From Deinococcus taeanensis (GTDB lineage Bacteria; Deinococcota; Deinococci; Deinococcales; Deinococcaceae), in NCBI RefSeq assembly GCF_020229735.1, contig NZ_CP083456.1:256001-320000 (forward strand): a stretch of 64,000 bases of DNA, written 5' to 3'. Position 1 is the first letter of the stretch, and the number at the start of each line of letters is the position of its first letter. Both the position numbers and the translations under genes were made by a program. The notes below the pieces were generated by a model. The model saw nothing but the letters and a program-made list of their open reading frames with translations. It was not told where the DNA came from and searched no databases. This document shows, one piece after another, positions 37,093-45,887 of the stretch.

Positions 37093-37866
37093 GCAGGACG
37101 TGTGGGTCACGCGGAGGACTGTGCCAGCCGGATCAGGTGGTGCCACTCTCAACGCTGGCGGCGTGACCAACCTGGAATGGCACGCAGGACAACGGACGCA
37201 GACCGTGGAAGCGGCGGCTGAGACAGGACGGGCTGTGCCGCGTGGTGAGGTGTGGGGCTGGAGGCTCGGAACGCGGCCACGCCTCCCGGCCCGGCCATCT
37301 GCAGAACGCGGCCGAGGGTCTGCTGGTCCAGGAGCGGGACGTCCTGGGCGGCCTTCCGGCTGTTCGGGAACAGGTCCAGAACGCTCAGGCGCCAGGCGGC
37401 TGCTTTGGCCCACGCCCTGTCGTTTCCCAGCGGCGCGTCGAGGCAGGACAGGGCGTGCGTGTCCTTCAGTGCCTTCCTCGCGTCGTCGTTCTCCCGGCCG
37501 CGCGGGTCAGCCCGGTTCAGACAGCCGGGCGCCTTCACATTCGCGGTGAACGTCATCAACGGCCAGGCCATTGACGTCCACGCCGGAGCCCACCTTCGCC
37601 GGCAGAGACAAGGCGCGCCTCCCATGTCCCAGCTGCTCAGTGGCGTCGCTCCGGTCCATCCGGACACGCCCTTTGAATTCGTCCCCTGTTCAGGCGTAGG
37701 CGACCATCAGGAGCACCTGCTGAAGAGGAGCGAGTTCGCTGGGCGGTTGCCCTGACGGGTTGTACAGGCGTGGCCGCACCTCAGCGGCAGAGGAACTGTC
37801 GCCAGAACTCATCCGGCTGAGCTCCGTAGGCGCCCACTGCCCGGGGGCATGGCACGACGACTGGCT
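37093..37866. other. Gap with a possible decayed minus-strand gene
   Basis: A minus-strand frame of about 130 codons (37149-37560) reads protein-like (LKDTHALSCLDAPLGNDRAW, then LGRVLQMAGPGGVAAFRA). It lacks a ribosome site and ends in unlikely sequence, so I do not call it a gene. Confidence 0.3.
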
Positions 37867-39720
37867 TCAGTGACTGTCTTTCTCTGCCCAGGTGGCGTGC
37901 TCGGCCGGGCGCCGCTTGGGCAGCGTGAAGCCGAAGGTGGCCCCCTCGCCCAGTTGCCCCTGGGCGAACACCTGGCCGCCGTGTTTCAGGATCAGGCGGC
38001 GGACACTGGCCAGCCCCACGCCTGTCCCGCTGACCTCGTCGGCCCGGTGCAGCCGCTGGAACAGATTGAACAGCCGGTCCTGATAGCGCGGATCGAAGCC
38101 CAGCCCGTTGTCTTTCACGCACACCCGCCAGACCCCGCCCTGGTCGTCGGCCCAGACCTGGATGCGGGCCGGATCGCGGGTCCGGGTGAACTTCAGCGCA
38201 TTCTCCGTCAGCTGGGTCAGCACCTGGGCCAGCGCACCGCGGTCTCCCCACACCTGGGGCAGGTCGGCCACCTCCCACGTGACGTTCCGGGTCAGCAGAT
38301 CGGGAAGCAGGGTCGTCTGGATCTGCGCCATGACCTCGTTCAGGTCCACCACACCCGGCTCCAGGGTCCGCTGCGCCGCGTGTGACAGGTCAAGCAGCCC
38401 GTCGATCAGGGTGTTCATCTGCCGCCCTGACTGCTCGACGATATCGAGGTAGCGTGCGCTGCGTTCGTCAAGCCGCCCATCCAGCGCCTTGCGCGCCAGT
38501 TCCAGGAAGCCGGTCATGTGCCGGACCGGGGTCCGCAGGTCGTGCGACACCGAGTACGAGAACGCCTGCAACTCCGCCGTCGAGTCCGCGAGCTCCTGCG
38601 TGCGGGCGTTCAGCGCGTCCCGCTGGGCAGTCACGATCCGGGTCTGCCGCGCCCGGTCAAGGGCCAGGTCCAGACTGCGGCCCACCGCGCGGAAGATCCC
38701 TTTGCGCCGTTCATCCCAGGTCGCCGAGGTCCGTGACCCGATCAGCAGGACGCTCTGCAGCGTGTCCTCCATGAAGTAGGGGTAGCCGGCGACCGCCTGG
38801 TAGATGGCGGACTCCTGAATCAGCAGGCCGGTGTCGCGCCAGTGGTCGATGTAGGTGGCGGTGTTCCCCTGCAGCCCCCGGGCGATGCTGGAGTGCTGCA
38901 GGGGAAACCCCTGCTGGAGGAGAGGCAGCAGGGTGGGGTCGGCCGATGGGCTCCAGCCGGCGGCGGTAAACAGCTCGCCGTTACGCTCGAAGTAAACGGC
39001 CTCCACATCACAGGTCTCGTGCAGCAGGGTGATGGCCCGCTCGACCAGCGTGGAGAGGTCCGTCTCGCTGCCCACCGCTTCGGTGAATGCCACGAAGGCG
39101 GCGTGGGCGGCCCGTTCCTCCTCGAGCTGCCGGGTCTGTTCCTCCCATTGCCGGGTGCGGTCCTGAACTCGGGCCTCCAGCATTCTGGTGGCTTCCGCGC
39201 GGCCCAGCGCGATGGCGCACTGGGCTGCGAGGATCCTGAGGAAGCGCCGCTCCTCCGGGGGAAAGTGGTGTGGTTCTGTGAAGTCGAGCACGATAACCCC
39301 GAGCGGCCGGTGGTCCAGGAACATCGGAAGCGCCGCGTTGGCGACCAGGGCGCGTCCCCCGGTGCGGCGCTCGAGGTCGGGGTAGCTTGCCTTCAGGGCG
39401 CCTGCGTCCTCGAAGTACAGCGCCTCACGCATGCGCAGAAGGTCGGCCAGCAGGACGTGGTTCTCGATGGATCCTTCCTGCCAGATGGTCGGGTGTCCGT
39501 CTTCGTAGCCCTGGCTGCCCGCGATCTTCAGCTGCTGATCGGTCCGGTCAACGAGCAGCACAATCCCGGCCACGGCGCCGAGGGCCTGCACCGCTGGGGT
39601 CAGCACGACGTCGATGACCTCCCGGTCCGTGCTCGTGGCGGCCAGGGCTTCGGTGATCTGCTGCAGGTGCTCTGCCAGTGAAGCGAAGGGCTCCAGCGGG
39701 GAGCCGGGCAGGGAAGTCAT
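37867..39720 (-). CDS. Two-GAF hybrid-free sensor histidine kinase
   Basis: 617 aa and cytoplasmic. Two GAF-like domains (about 20-185 and 215-365) are joined by a coiled coil (ARVQDRTRQWEEQTRQLEEE). HisKA follows with the H-box SYSVSHDLRTPVRHM, then HATPase_c with N-box ENALKFTR, G1 DNGLGFDP and the ATP lid/G2 GTGVGLASVRRLILKHGG. The layout resembles phytochrome-type kinases without the PAS/PHY parts. No chromophore Cys is evident. No response regulator gene lies next to it, so its partner is elsewhere. The start is the ATG at 39720. Confidence 0.92.
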   Translation of the reverse strand: MTSLPGSPLEPFASLAEHLQQITEALAATSTDREVIDVVLTPAVQALGAVAGIVLLVDRTDQQLKIAGSQGYEDGHPTIWQEGSIENHVLLADLLRMREALYFEDAGALKASYPDLERRTGGRALVANAALPMFLDHRPLGVIVLDFTEPHHFPPEERRFLRILAAQCAIALGRAEATRMLEARVQDRTRQWEEQTRQLEEERAAHAAFVAFTEAVGSETDLSTLVERAITLLHETCDVEAVYFERNGELFTAAGWSPSADPTLLPLLQQGFPLQHSSIARGLQGNTATYIDHWRDTGLLIQESAIYQAVAGYPYFMEDTLQSVLLIGSRTSATWDERRKGIFRAVGRSLDLALDRARQTRIVTAQRDALNARTQELADSTAELQAFSYSVSHDLRTPVRHMTGFLELARKALDGRLDERSARYLDIVEQSGRQMNTLIDGLLDLSHAAQRTLEPGVVDLNEVMAQIQTTLLPDLLTRNVTWEVADLPQVWGDRGALAQVLTQLTENALKFTRTRDPARIQVWADDQGGVWRVCVKDNGLGFDPRYQDRLFNLFQRLHRADEVSGTGVGLASVRRLILKHGGQVFAQGQLGEGATFGFTLPKRRPAEHATWAEKDSH

Positions 39721-40178
39721 GCTTCACCATAACGCCTGTGTCCTCTGGGGGCCGCCGCCGCGGGTTCACTTCAACACGGCCATCCTGGGCCGGGCTCAGC
39801 CCACAGCGCCGGGTCCAATCAGGCCCCCCGGCCCGCAGGACCCGGAAGTGGCGCCGCGGGACGACAGCACCGACAGGGCAGTCATCGCTGGGCTCGACCG
39901 CCGCCCTGATGACGGGCGGCGCAGCCGCGTCAAACATGAGGGTCCGCCGCCCGGAGCTGTGGCCCTGTGCCGGTCCGGCAGTGTGCCGCACGCGGGCTCC
40001 GGCAGGGGCGCCCGGGCACGTCACCAGCTGGAGCACCGGCACAGTCGCGGGACCATCCCGTTCTCCCGGAGGCGGACCCGCCTGCGGCTCTGAAACGCTG
40101 CGCGGGGGTTACCCGCACCTCGAATAGCCCCTTCAGCTTGAAATAAATCTGAAAGTTTTTGACCCATACGATGAGAAC
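39721..40178. promoter_or_regulatory. Intergenic region with AT-rich promoter zone
   Basis: About 460 bases. Only the last 60 are AT-rich (TTGAAATAAATCTGAAAG at about 40138, then TTGACC and TACGAT), which is where the promoter of the following secreted-protein gene probably lies. The -35/-10 spacing is not ideal, so no exact promoter is called. Confidence 0.3.
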
Positions 40179-41573
40179 GTGAACCATCACACCAGACTCC
40201 TCGGTGGCGTGCTGACGACCCTGACCCTCGCGGTCCTGTCGACCGCCGGCGCGCAGGGCCGCAGCGGCCCGTGCAGCGACGCCTGGATCAATGGGGCGTT
40301 CGTGGACGTCTTCGGCCGTCTGCCGGGCAGCGCCGAATGCAGCGTCAACCGTTACGGCGGCGGCAGCTGGTCCTCCTACGAGGACCTCAAGGCGAAAGTC
40401 ATGCACGCCGCCGTCTGCCCGGACCCCTGGGTGGGGCAGGCCGTGTTCGAAGTCACGCGCCGCCGCGCGCAGGGCAACGAATGCAACATCAACCTCTACG
40501 GCGCCTGGTCCTCCTACCCGGACCTCAAAAGCAAAGTCCAGCGTGCCCTCAGTACTCCCCAGGGCCTGAGCACCAGTGAGGCGCGCAGCCGCGTCCAGCA
40601 GTCCTACCAGACCGCGCTGCAGCGCCCGCCGACCGACAGCGAGTACGGGTACTGGGTGCCGCAGACGATCTCGCAGAACCTCAGTGTCGACGCGCTCGCC
40701 CGCGCCCACGCCGAGTGGGGCGCGCAGCAGACGTACGGGCAGGTGCTCGGACGCGGCGCGAGTGGCGGCGAAGCGCGCGCCTACGCGGACGCGGCCCTGC
40801 GCGGCGCCAGCAGCATCGACCGCCTGTGGAGCGAACTCATGACCAGCGAGGAGTACCGCCGCCGCAACGGGGGACGCAACGGCCCGGCCAACAGCGCCTA
40901 CGTGCAGTACGCCAAAGACGCCCGGTTCAACACCAGCGGGCAGACCATCGCCGTGCCCGAGCAGTGCTACGGCGCCATCGGCGTGAAATGCGCCGGCGTC
41001 AGCTGGATGCTCGGCAGCGAAGCGAAATGGTCCCGTGGGCCCACCCGCGCGGACGGCGTCGAGATGGGCTACGTGACCATCGGCGTGAGCGTCGGGTCGA
41101 TCGTGCACGACAACGCCTGCCGCAACATCGGCGTCAGCGGCGTGTGGTGCAACGGTCAGACCCTCTGGGACGAAACGCTCGGCCGTCTCGGCGCCGCCAC
41201 GAGCGAATGGAAGAAGGCCGTGTTCGCCAGCATGCCCACCAACCGCCGCTACTGGGACGAGAAATTCGGCCCGTACCCCATGAACAACGCCGCCCTGATG
41301 GCCCGCTACACCGACGACCTCACGCCCGTCGCGCGCCGCGACACCCTCCTGCCGGTTCCCGGCACGGAACTCATCCTGCTCGCCACGGGCGTGCCCGCCC
41401 TCGCGACCATGCCCGTGATGCTCAACCCCTACGCGTTCGACGAGACGCGCGAAACCCGCCGGCTCGCCGCCCCGAGCGGCCAGGCGCTCGACACGACCGA
41501 CGTGCAGTTCTGCGCGTCCGGGCAGTTCCAGGGCCTCGTGCAGGTCGCCGGCACCTGGGGCACCTGTAAATAA
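40179..41573 (+). CDS. Secreted Cys-containing repeat protein (464 aa)
   Basis: A signal peptide (LLGGVLTTLTLAVLSTAGAQG) is followed by two tandem ~47-residue repeats: DAWINGAFVDVFGRLPGSAE then CSVNRYGGGSWSSYEDLKAKV, and DPWVGQAVFEVTRRRAQGNE then CNINLYGAWSSYPDLKSKV. A third, weaker helical unit (SYQTALQRPPTDSEYGYW) recalls DUF4214-type modules found in surface proteins. The C-terminal half has four Cys residues (EQCYGAIGVKCAG, DNACRNIGVSGVWCNG) that could form disulphides outside the cell. The start is a GTG. The function is unknown; it is monocistronic. Confidence 0.75.
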   Translation: MNHHTRLLGGVLTTLTLAVLSTAGAQGRSGPCSDAWINGAFVDVFGRLPGSAECSVNRYGGGSWSSYEDLKAKVMHAAVCPDPWVGQAVFEVTRRRAQGNECNINLYGAWSSYPDLKSKVQRALSTPQGLSTSEARSRVQQSYQTALQRPPTDSEYGYWVPQTISQNLSVDALARAHAEWGAQQTYGQVLGRGASGGEARAYADAALRGASSIDRLWSELMTSEEYRRRNGGRNGPANSAYVQYAKDARFNTSGQTIAVPEQCYGAIGVKCAGVSWMLGSEAKWSRGPTRADGVEMGYVTIGVSVGSIVHDNACRNIGVSGVWCNGQTLWDETLGRLGAATSEWKKAVFASMPTNRRYWDEKFGPYPMNNAALMARYTDDLTPVARRDTLLPVPGTELILLATGVPALATMPVMLNPYAFDETRETRRLAAPSGQALDTTDVQFCASGQFQGLVQVAGTWGTCK

Positions 41574-42209
41574 CCCCCAGGACGTGCGGCGGGCGTACGC
41601 CGCGTAGGGTGCGCTCGCGCCTCAGGCCCTGGGCTCAGCTGCTGCTCGGGCGGCGCGTCCCGGTGAGCTGCGCGCCCGCGCCGGACTGGTCCGTGCATTC
41701 CCCCGCCCGGACGCCGCTGTCGTGACGCCCGGCGCCTTTCCCTGTGCCTTGAGCTCGTTCGCAGAGGACTCGGCGTTCTCCCGCAGGGCCAGCGCCCACT
41801 GGAACGCCGGTGTTCAGGGCGCCGTGGTGATCGTCTTCACGGGCGTCCTCCTCTTCGCGCTGCCCGGCCCTGCGCGACGCCCGTCCCCGGGCCTGAAGCG
41901 GCGGCTTCACGACGATCGCCCGGCGCCGGGTGCCCAGCCCCGGCCGGGCAGTGGAACTGCTCCTGCAGGAAGGTCCTGAGGACGCAGGCGGCGCCGCTGT
42001 GGTGGAGCAAGCGGCCTGCGCCAGGTGGGGGAGAGTGCGCCTGGGCCGACCCGGTCACCTGGGCCGCGCAGGAAGGCACGCCCTTCCCGTGGCCTCTTTG
42101 CTGAACGGCTCCTTCACTTCACGCCGTGGTCAGCCCTTGACGCGGCGCCTATGCTCCCCTGAGGGAATGGTGGCCCCGCCGCTCTCGCCATCACCCTCCA
42201 GGAGGCCTT
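41574..42209. other. No convincing gene
   Basis: About 640 bases with only short, GC-driven frames. The ribosome site AGGAGG at its end (about 42198-42203) serves the cupin gene. Confidence 0.45.
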
Positions 42210-42527
42210 ATGACGCCCGAACCGGGGAACCAGGTGGGCACGCGGTTGATGTTTGAAAACGAGCGGGTCCGGGTGTGGGACCTGGCGCTGGCCCCCGGTG
42301 AGGCGCTCGGAGCCCACGTCCACCGGCGTGACTTCTGCTTCATCGTGGTGCAGGGAGGCCACCTGCAGCACGTTCATCCGGCCGGTCCAGCTCAGGCCCG
42401 GGACGTGCAGTATGAAGCGGACCAGGTCGTGTTTCTCGAAGCCGGCGAAGGGCTGCTGCACCACAAGCTGGTTAATGTCGGGAACACCCCCTACCGCAAC
42501 TTCGTCATTGAGCTCAAAGACCCCTGA
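42210..42527 (+). CDS. Small cupin-fold protein
   Basis: 105 aa, a single beta barrel. Family signs: VRVWDLALAPGEALGAHVHR (cupin motif 1, with His residues and a Glu for metal), DFCFIVVQGGHL and, in motif 2, EADQVVFLEAGEGLLHHKLVNVGN. Single-domain cupins of this kind may be enzymes or metabolite sensors; the substrate cannot be read. AGGAGG lies seven bases before the ATG. The truncated PHP gene follows 98 bases later on the same strand. Confidence 0.85.
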   Translation: MTPEPGNQVGTRLMFENERVRVWDLALAPGEALGAHVHRRDFCFIVVQGGHLQHVHPAGPAQARDVQYEADQVVFLEAGEGLLHHKLVNVGNTPYRNFVIELKDP

Positions 42528-42624
42528 AGACCGGCCGGACCGGCTTCGCTGAGGCCAGCGTGTCTCTGGCCTCGCCAGGACCCTCGCCACCGACGCCCTG
42601 CACCGCCGCTCATGAAGGAGAGCC

Positions 42625-43095
42625 ATGCTGGTCGATTACCACACCCACCACTACCCCTGCGGGCATGCCCACGGACAACTTGAGGAGTATGTCGAAGCGG
42701 CCGTCCAGGCTGGACTGCTGGAGATCGGCCTGAGCGATCACAGCCCCATCTACCATCTGGGCAGCGGTCCTCACCGCCTTCCGGGCACAGCGATGGCCGA
42801 CCATGATTTCCCCGCGTACCTGCAGGACATGCATGAGGTCCGCGAGCGGTTCAGGGGGCGCATCGCGGTTCGTCTGGGCGTGGAGAGCGATTACGTGCTC
42901 GGCTGGGACGAGCATTACCGGACCCTGTGGAACGCCGCGCCGCTCGATTACGTGATCGGCAGCGTCCACTGGCTGGGCACGTGGAGTATCTTCTCGCCTG
43001 AATTGCCGCCGGGGCGGTCCGCTGAAGACGTGTACGAGGAGTACCTGTGTGGCACGATCACGTCAGCGGCTGGGCCGGCCGTTGTGATCGGGTGA
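42625..43095 (+). pseudogene. PHP-type histidinol-phosphatase-like gene, 3' truncated
   Basis: The N-terminal 145 residues match HisJ-type PHP phosphatases: MLVDYHTHHYPCGHA (metal-binding HxH), EIGLSDHSPIY, VRLGVESDYVLGWD and DYVIGSVHWLGTW. The family is about 260-270 aa. Here similarity ends after VYEEYL and a short foreign tail stops at 43095. The later metal-binding His and Asp (usually IGHxD and near the C-terminus) are missing, so the enzyme is probably inactive. GAAGGAGAG before the ATG is intact. The serine-hydrolase gene lies tail to tail 30 bases further. Confidence 0.8.
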
Positions 43096-43128
43096 CGGTT
43101 CAGGACTCCGCTGACGCCTGCTGAGCCG

Positions 43129-44565
43129 CTACGCGAGTGAATTCTCACGCCGCCGTGCGAGCAGCGTCTTTCCACCGGGGAAATCGTCGGGTGCAAGCCG
43201 GAAGGCCAGGGTTCCTGCACTTGGGTTCACGAGCGCCTCCCAGTGGAATCCTCCCTCAACGAGGATCATCGCGAGGACAATGGCCCCGTCTGGTTGTTCC
43301 CCCGCCCGCGCCAGGATAGGCTCTTCCCCTCCCGGCCAGAGGGTCGTCCGGCCTTCATGCCAATCCGTGAGGCCAAAGTCAATGCCGTGTTCGCCCCGCC
43401 CGTCCGCGACGGTGAGGCGGCAGGAGTCTGGAGTCGATGTGAAGCGCGCCCACCGGATTCCCTCGTCATTGGGGTCAAAGATGTAGGTCTCGTCGCGGGC
43501 GTTCGCCTCCCATCTGCCGGCCTGGTCCGCCACAGTGAGGTTCAAGCTGACGGACAGGGCCTGTAGGACGTCCTGAGCAACCGAATCATCTGGGAGAGGC
43601 TCTCCACCCATCTCAGCCAGCAGGTGGGTCCACACGTGATCAAGCACGCGCTGCATGTTCATGACATTGGCGGTGATGGCCAGCACCGCCCTTTGCTGCG
43701 GCATCACGATGCAGAACTGTCCAAAGGCCCCGTCGGCACGGTATGCGTCGTGCCGACAGCGCCAAAATTGGAATCCATAGCCCTGCGCCCAGTCACTGGT
43801 CTCGTCCTCGCCTGGCGGCACTTGAGCCGAGGTTGCCCGCTCTACCCAAGTTTCAGGCAGCAGCTGTTTTCCATCCCAGTGCGCCTTCTGCAAATAGAGT
43901 TGGCCGAAGCGGGCGACTGCCTCGGTGGCGAGGTGCAGGCCCCACGCTCCCACGTGGATGCCTTGCGGGTTTGAGATCCAGTGTGCCGCTTCGACGCCGA
44001 GTGGCTTCAGGAGCCGTGGCTGGAGGAACTCCAGGAGTGTCTCACCGGTCAGGCGCTGTATCAGGGCCGAGAGTATGAAGGTGGCCGCGCTGTTGTACAC
44101 GAAATGAGTGCCCGGCGGGTGCGGAACGGGCTGCGCGAGAAACGTGCGCACCCAGTCCTGGTCGGGGGCATCGAACAGGGCCCCCGTCACGTCCTCAGTA
44201 TGTCCCGTCCGCATGGTGAGCAGGTCCTGCACGCGCATCGCCGCGAGGTGGCCGTCCACAACGGGAGGCAGGTCGTCCAGAAAGAAGGAGACCACCGGAT
44301 CGTCCATGTTGATCCGCCCTTCGGCGGCAAGCAAGCCGATCGCTGTGGAGGTGAAGCTTTTGCTGAGTGAATGGAGGCGGTGTACGCGTTTTGGGCTGTA
44401 GGGGGACCACCAGCCTTCCGCGATCACGGTACCGGCCCGGAGCAGCATGAAGCTGTGCAACTCAAGGGCATCGGCCTTGAGGGCGTCTAACCATGAAACG
44501 ACTGCCCGGGAAGATAGCCCTTGTGCTTCAGGGGAAGAACGGGGGAGGGGCGCGAAGGTGGGCAC
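43129..44565 (-). CDS. Class C beta-lactamase-fold serine hydrolase
   Basis: 478 aa. Catalytic SxxK is SLSK (HRLHSLSKSFTSTAIGLLAA), the Tyr motif is YNS (FVYNSAATFILSALIQRL), and the middle and C-terminal part (NVMNMQRVLDHVWTHLLAEM, then a beta C-terminal domain) match the large cytosolic serine hydrolase group. The usual KTG/HxG third motif is not obvious by eye. No signal peptide is seen. It is likely a peptidase or esterase rather than an antibiotic resistance enzyme. The start is the ATG at 44565. Confidence 0.88.
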   Translation of the reverse strand: MPTFAPLPRSSPEAQGLSSRAVVSWLDALKADALELHSFMLLRAGTVIAEGWWSPYSPKRVHRLHSLSKSFTSTAIGLLAAEGRINMDDPVVSFFLDDLPPVVDGHLAAMRVQDLLTMRTGHTEDVTGALFDAPDQDWVRTFLAQPVPHPPGTHFVYNSAATFILSALIQRLTGETLLEFLQPRLLKPLGVEAAHWISNPQGIHVGAWGLHLATEAVARFGQLYLQKAHWDGKQLLPETWVERATSAQVPPGEDETSDWAQGYGFQFWRCRHDAYRADGAFGQFCIVMPQQRAVLAITANVMNMQRVLDHVWTHLLAEMGGEPLPDDSVAQDVLQALSVSLNLTVADQAGRWEANARDETYIFDPNDEGIRWARFTSTPDSCRLTVADGRGEHGIDFGLTDWHEGRTTLWPGGEEPILARAGEQPDGAIVLAMILVEGGFHWEALVNPSAGTLAFRLAPDDFPGGKTLLARRRENSLA

Positions 44566-44947
44566 GGCTCAGTGTAAGTGGCGGTGATGATCCACCAGGT
44601 GCTGGCGCTGCCGTGGCTCTGGCCATCCGCGCCGGGTCAGGCCGTGGTCTGGTATCTGATCCCTGCGCATCCCGGCTCACGGACCTGATCCCTCCAGTAT
44701 GGGAAGCAGCGGTGGTGATGGGTCAACCTGCACGGCCTTGGGCCCCTGCGTCCCGCACAGGACCCCCAGCGCGGTGTGTAAGGGACCGTGTGGAGGTCAG
44801 CTTTGAGATGTCAGCGCAGAAGTCCGCTCCTGGAGCCAACTTTTTTCAAGTCCTCAGGGGTTCTGACTGAAGGTCAGCTCAGGAGTCCAGTACCTTTGCC
44901 CCCTGCCTGCTCATCATCCGGGCCGCCCGCCGCCGGATGATCGGGCT
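44566..44947. other. No gene seen
   Basis: Divergent spacer between the serine hydrolase and the RNase H-like gene. No confident promoter. Confidence 0.4.
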
Positions 44948-45786
44948 ATGGCACGGTCGACTGCGCAGCCCCCCCCAGTCCCCGTGGCCGCCGGGGACTG
45001 GCACGTGTACACCGACGGCAGCACCCGGCACGAGCGCCGGCAGACGGTCTCCGGCTGGGCGGCGCGCGCCGTGCAGCCTGAAAGTCAGCAGGTGCGGCAG
45101 GTGAGCGGCGCGCGTCCGGGGGGCACCTCGCTCGACGCAGAGGCCGAAGCGGTCTTCATGGGGCTGCGTCTCGTGCCGGGTGGCGCCGCGGCGCGGCTCT
45201 ACAGTGATCTGGACCTGGCGGCCCTGCTCCCACTGCTGCGCAGCGCGGAGGGCGCCGCGTCCTGGGCGCACCTGCGTGACCTCTGGGTGCAGCCCATTGC
45301 GCGCAACAGCGGCCGGCACCATCAGGACATGCACCGCGTGGCCAGAACGGCGGAACTGGAGGCGCGCCTTCACAGGGGCGCGCCGGAAGGCGCCCAGCTG
45401 GCGAATACGGTGCTGGCCATGCAGGCCCTGGCGCCGGACCGTCAGGCGGACGGCCCGCTGCCTCTCAGGGCGCCCCAGCAGCTGCCCGGCGCCACCGGGC
45501 CGCTTCAGGTCAAGCTCGCGGGCGTCACCTTTCAGCCTGCCCCGGCCGAGCAGGTCCAGGCCACGCTGACCCTGGACCTCGCGCCGGTGCGGGGGACCGG
45601 ACGGACGCAGGCGGACGCGGTGCGCGCCGCCCTGGACGCGGCGTTGAGGCCGTTGACGCGGGGGGGCTCGTGGACCTGGCGGTGCACGAACCGTGGGCGG
45701 AAGCGGCGTGGCGAGCAGCTCACGCGCTGCTCGCCGTGCAGGTCGTGCCTCTGGCCGAAGCAGACCCGGAAGAGGCTTCCCGGTGA
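44948..45786 (+). pseudogene. RNase H-fold protein, frameshifted in the C-terminal half
   Basis: Residues about 18-140 form an RNase HI-like domain: Asp23 in VYTDGST, Glu65/67 in LDAEAEAVFMGL, Asp87 in RLYSDLD, and a late His-Asp pair (GRHHQDMHRVART) in place of the family's catalytic His and last Asp. A C-terminal alpha/beta domain follows. At the GGGGGGG run near 45660 the frame must shift by one to continue sensibly (LVDLAVHEPWAEAAWRAAHA, ending in a TGA at 45784-45786); without the shift the tail is implausibly Arg/Cys-rich. It may cut RNA in RNA:DNA hybrids. The frameshift could be a sequence error. Confidence 0.75.
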
Positions 45787-45887
45787 ATGGACTCTCCTCC
45801 TGGCCTGCGCGTCCCGGCCGCCCGCGCGGCGCGGTCACGGCGCACCCTGCGCGCCTCCGTTCAGCGCGAGGGGACGACCTTGCCCCG

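Noticed and set aside
39930..41108. Minus-strand frame across the secreted repeat protein
   Set aside because: Composition-driven shadow. The plus-strand gene has a signal peptide and clear repeats.
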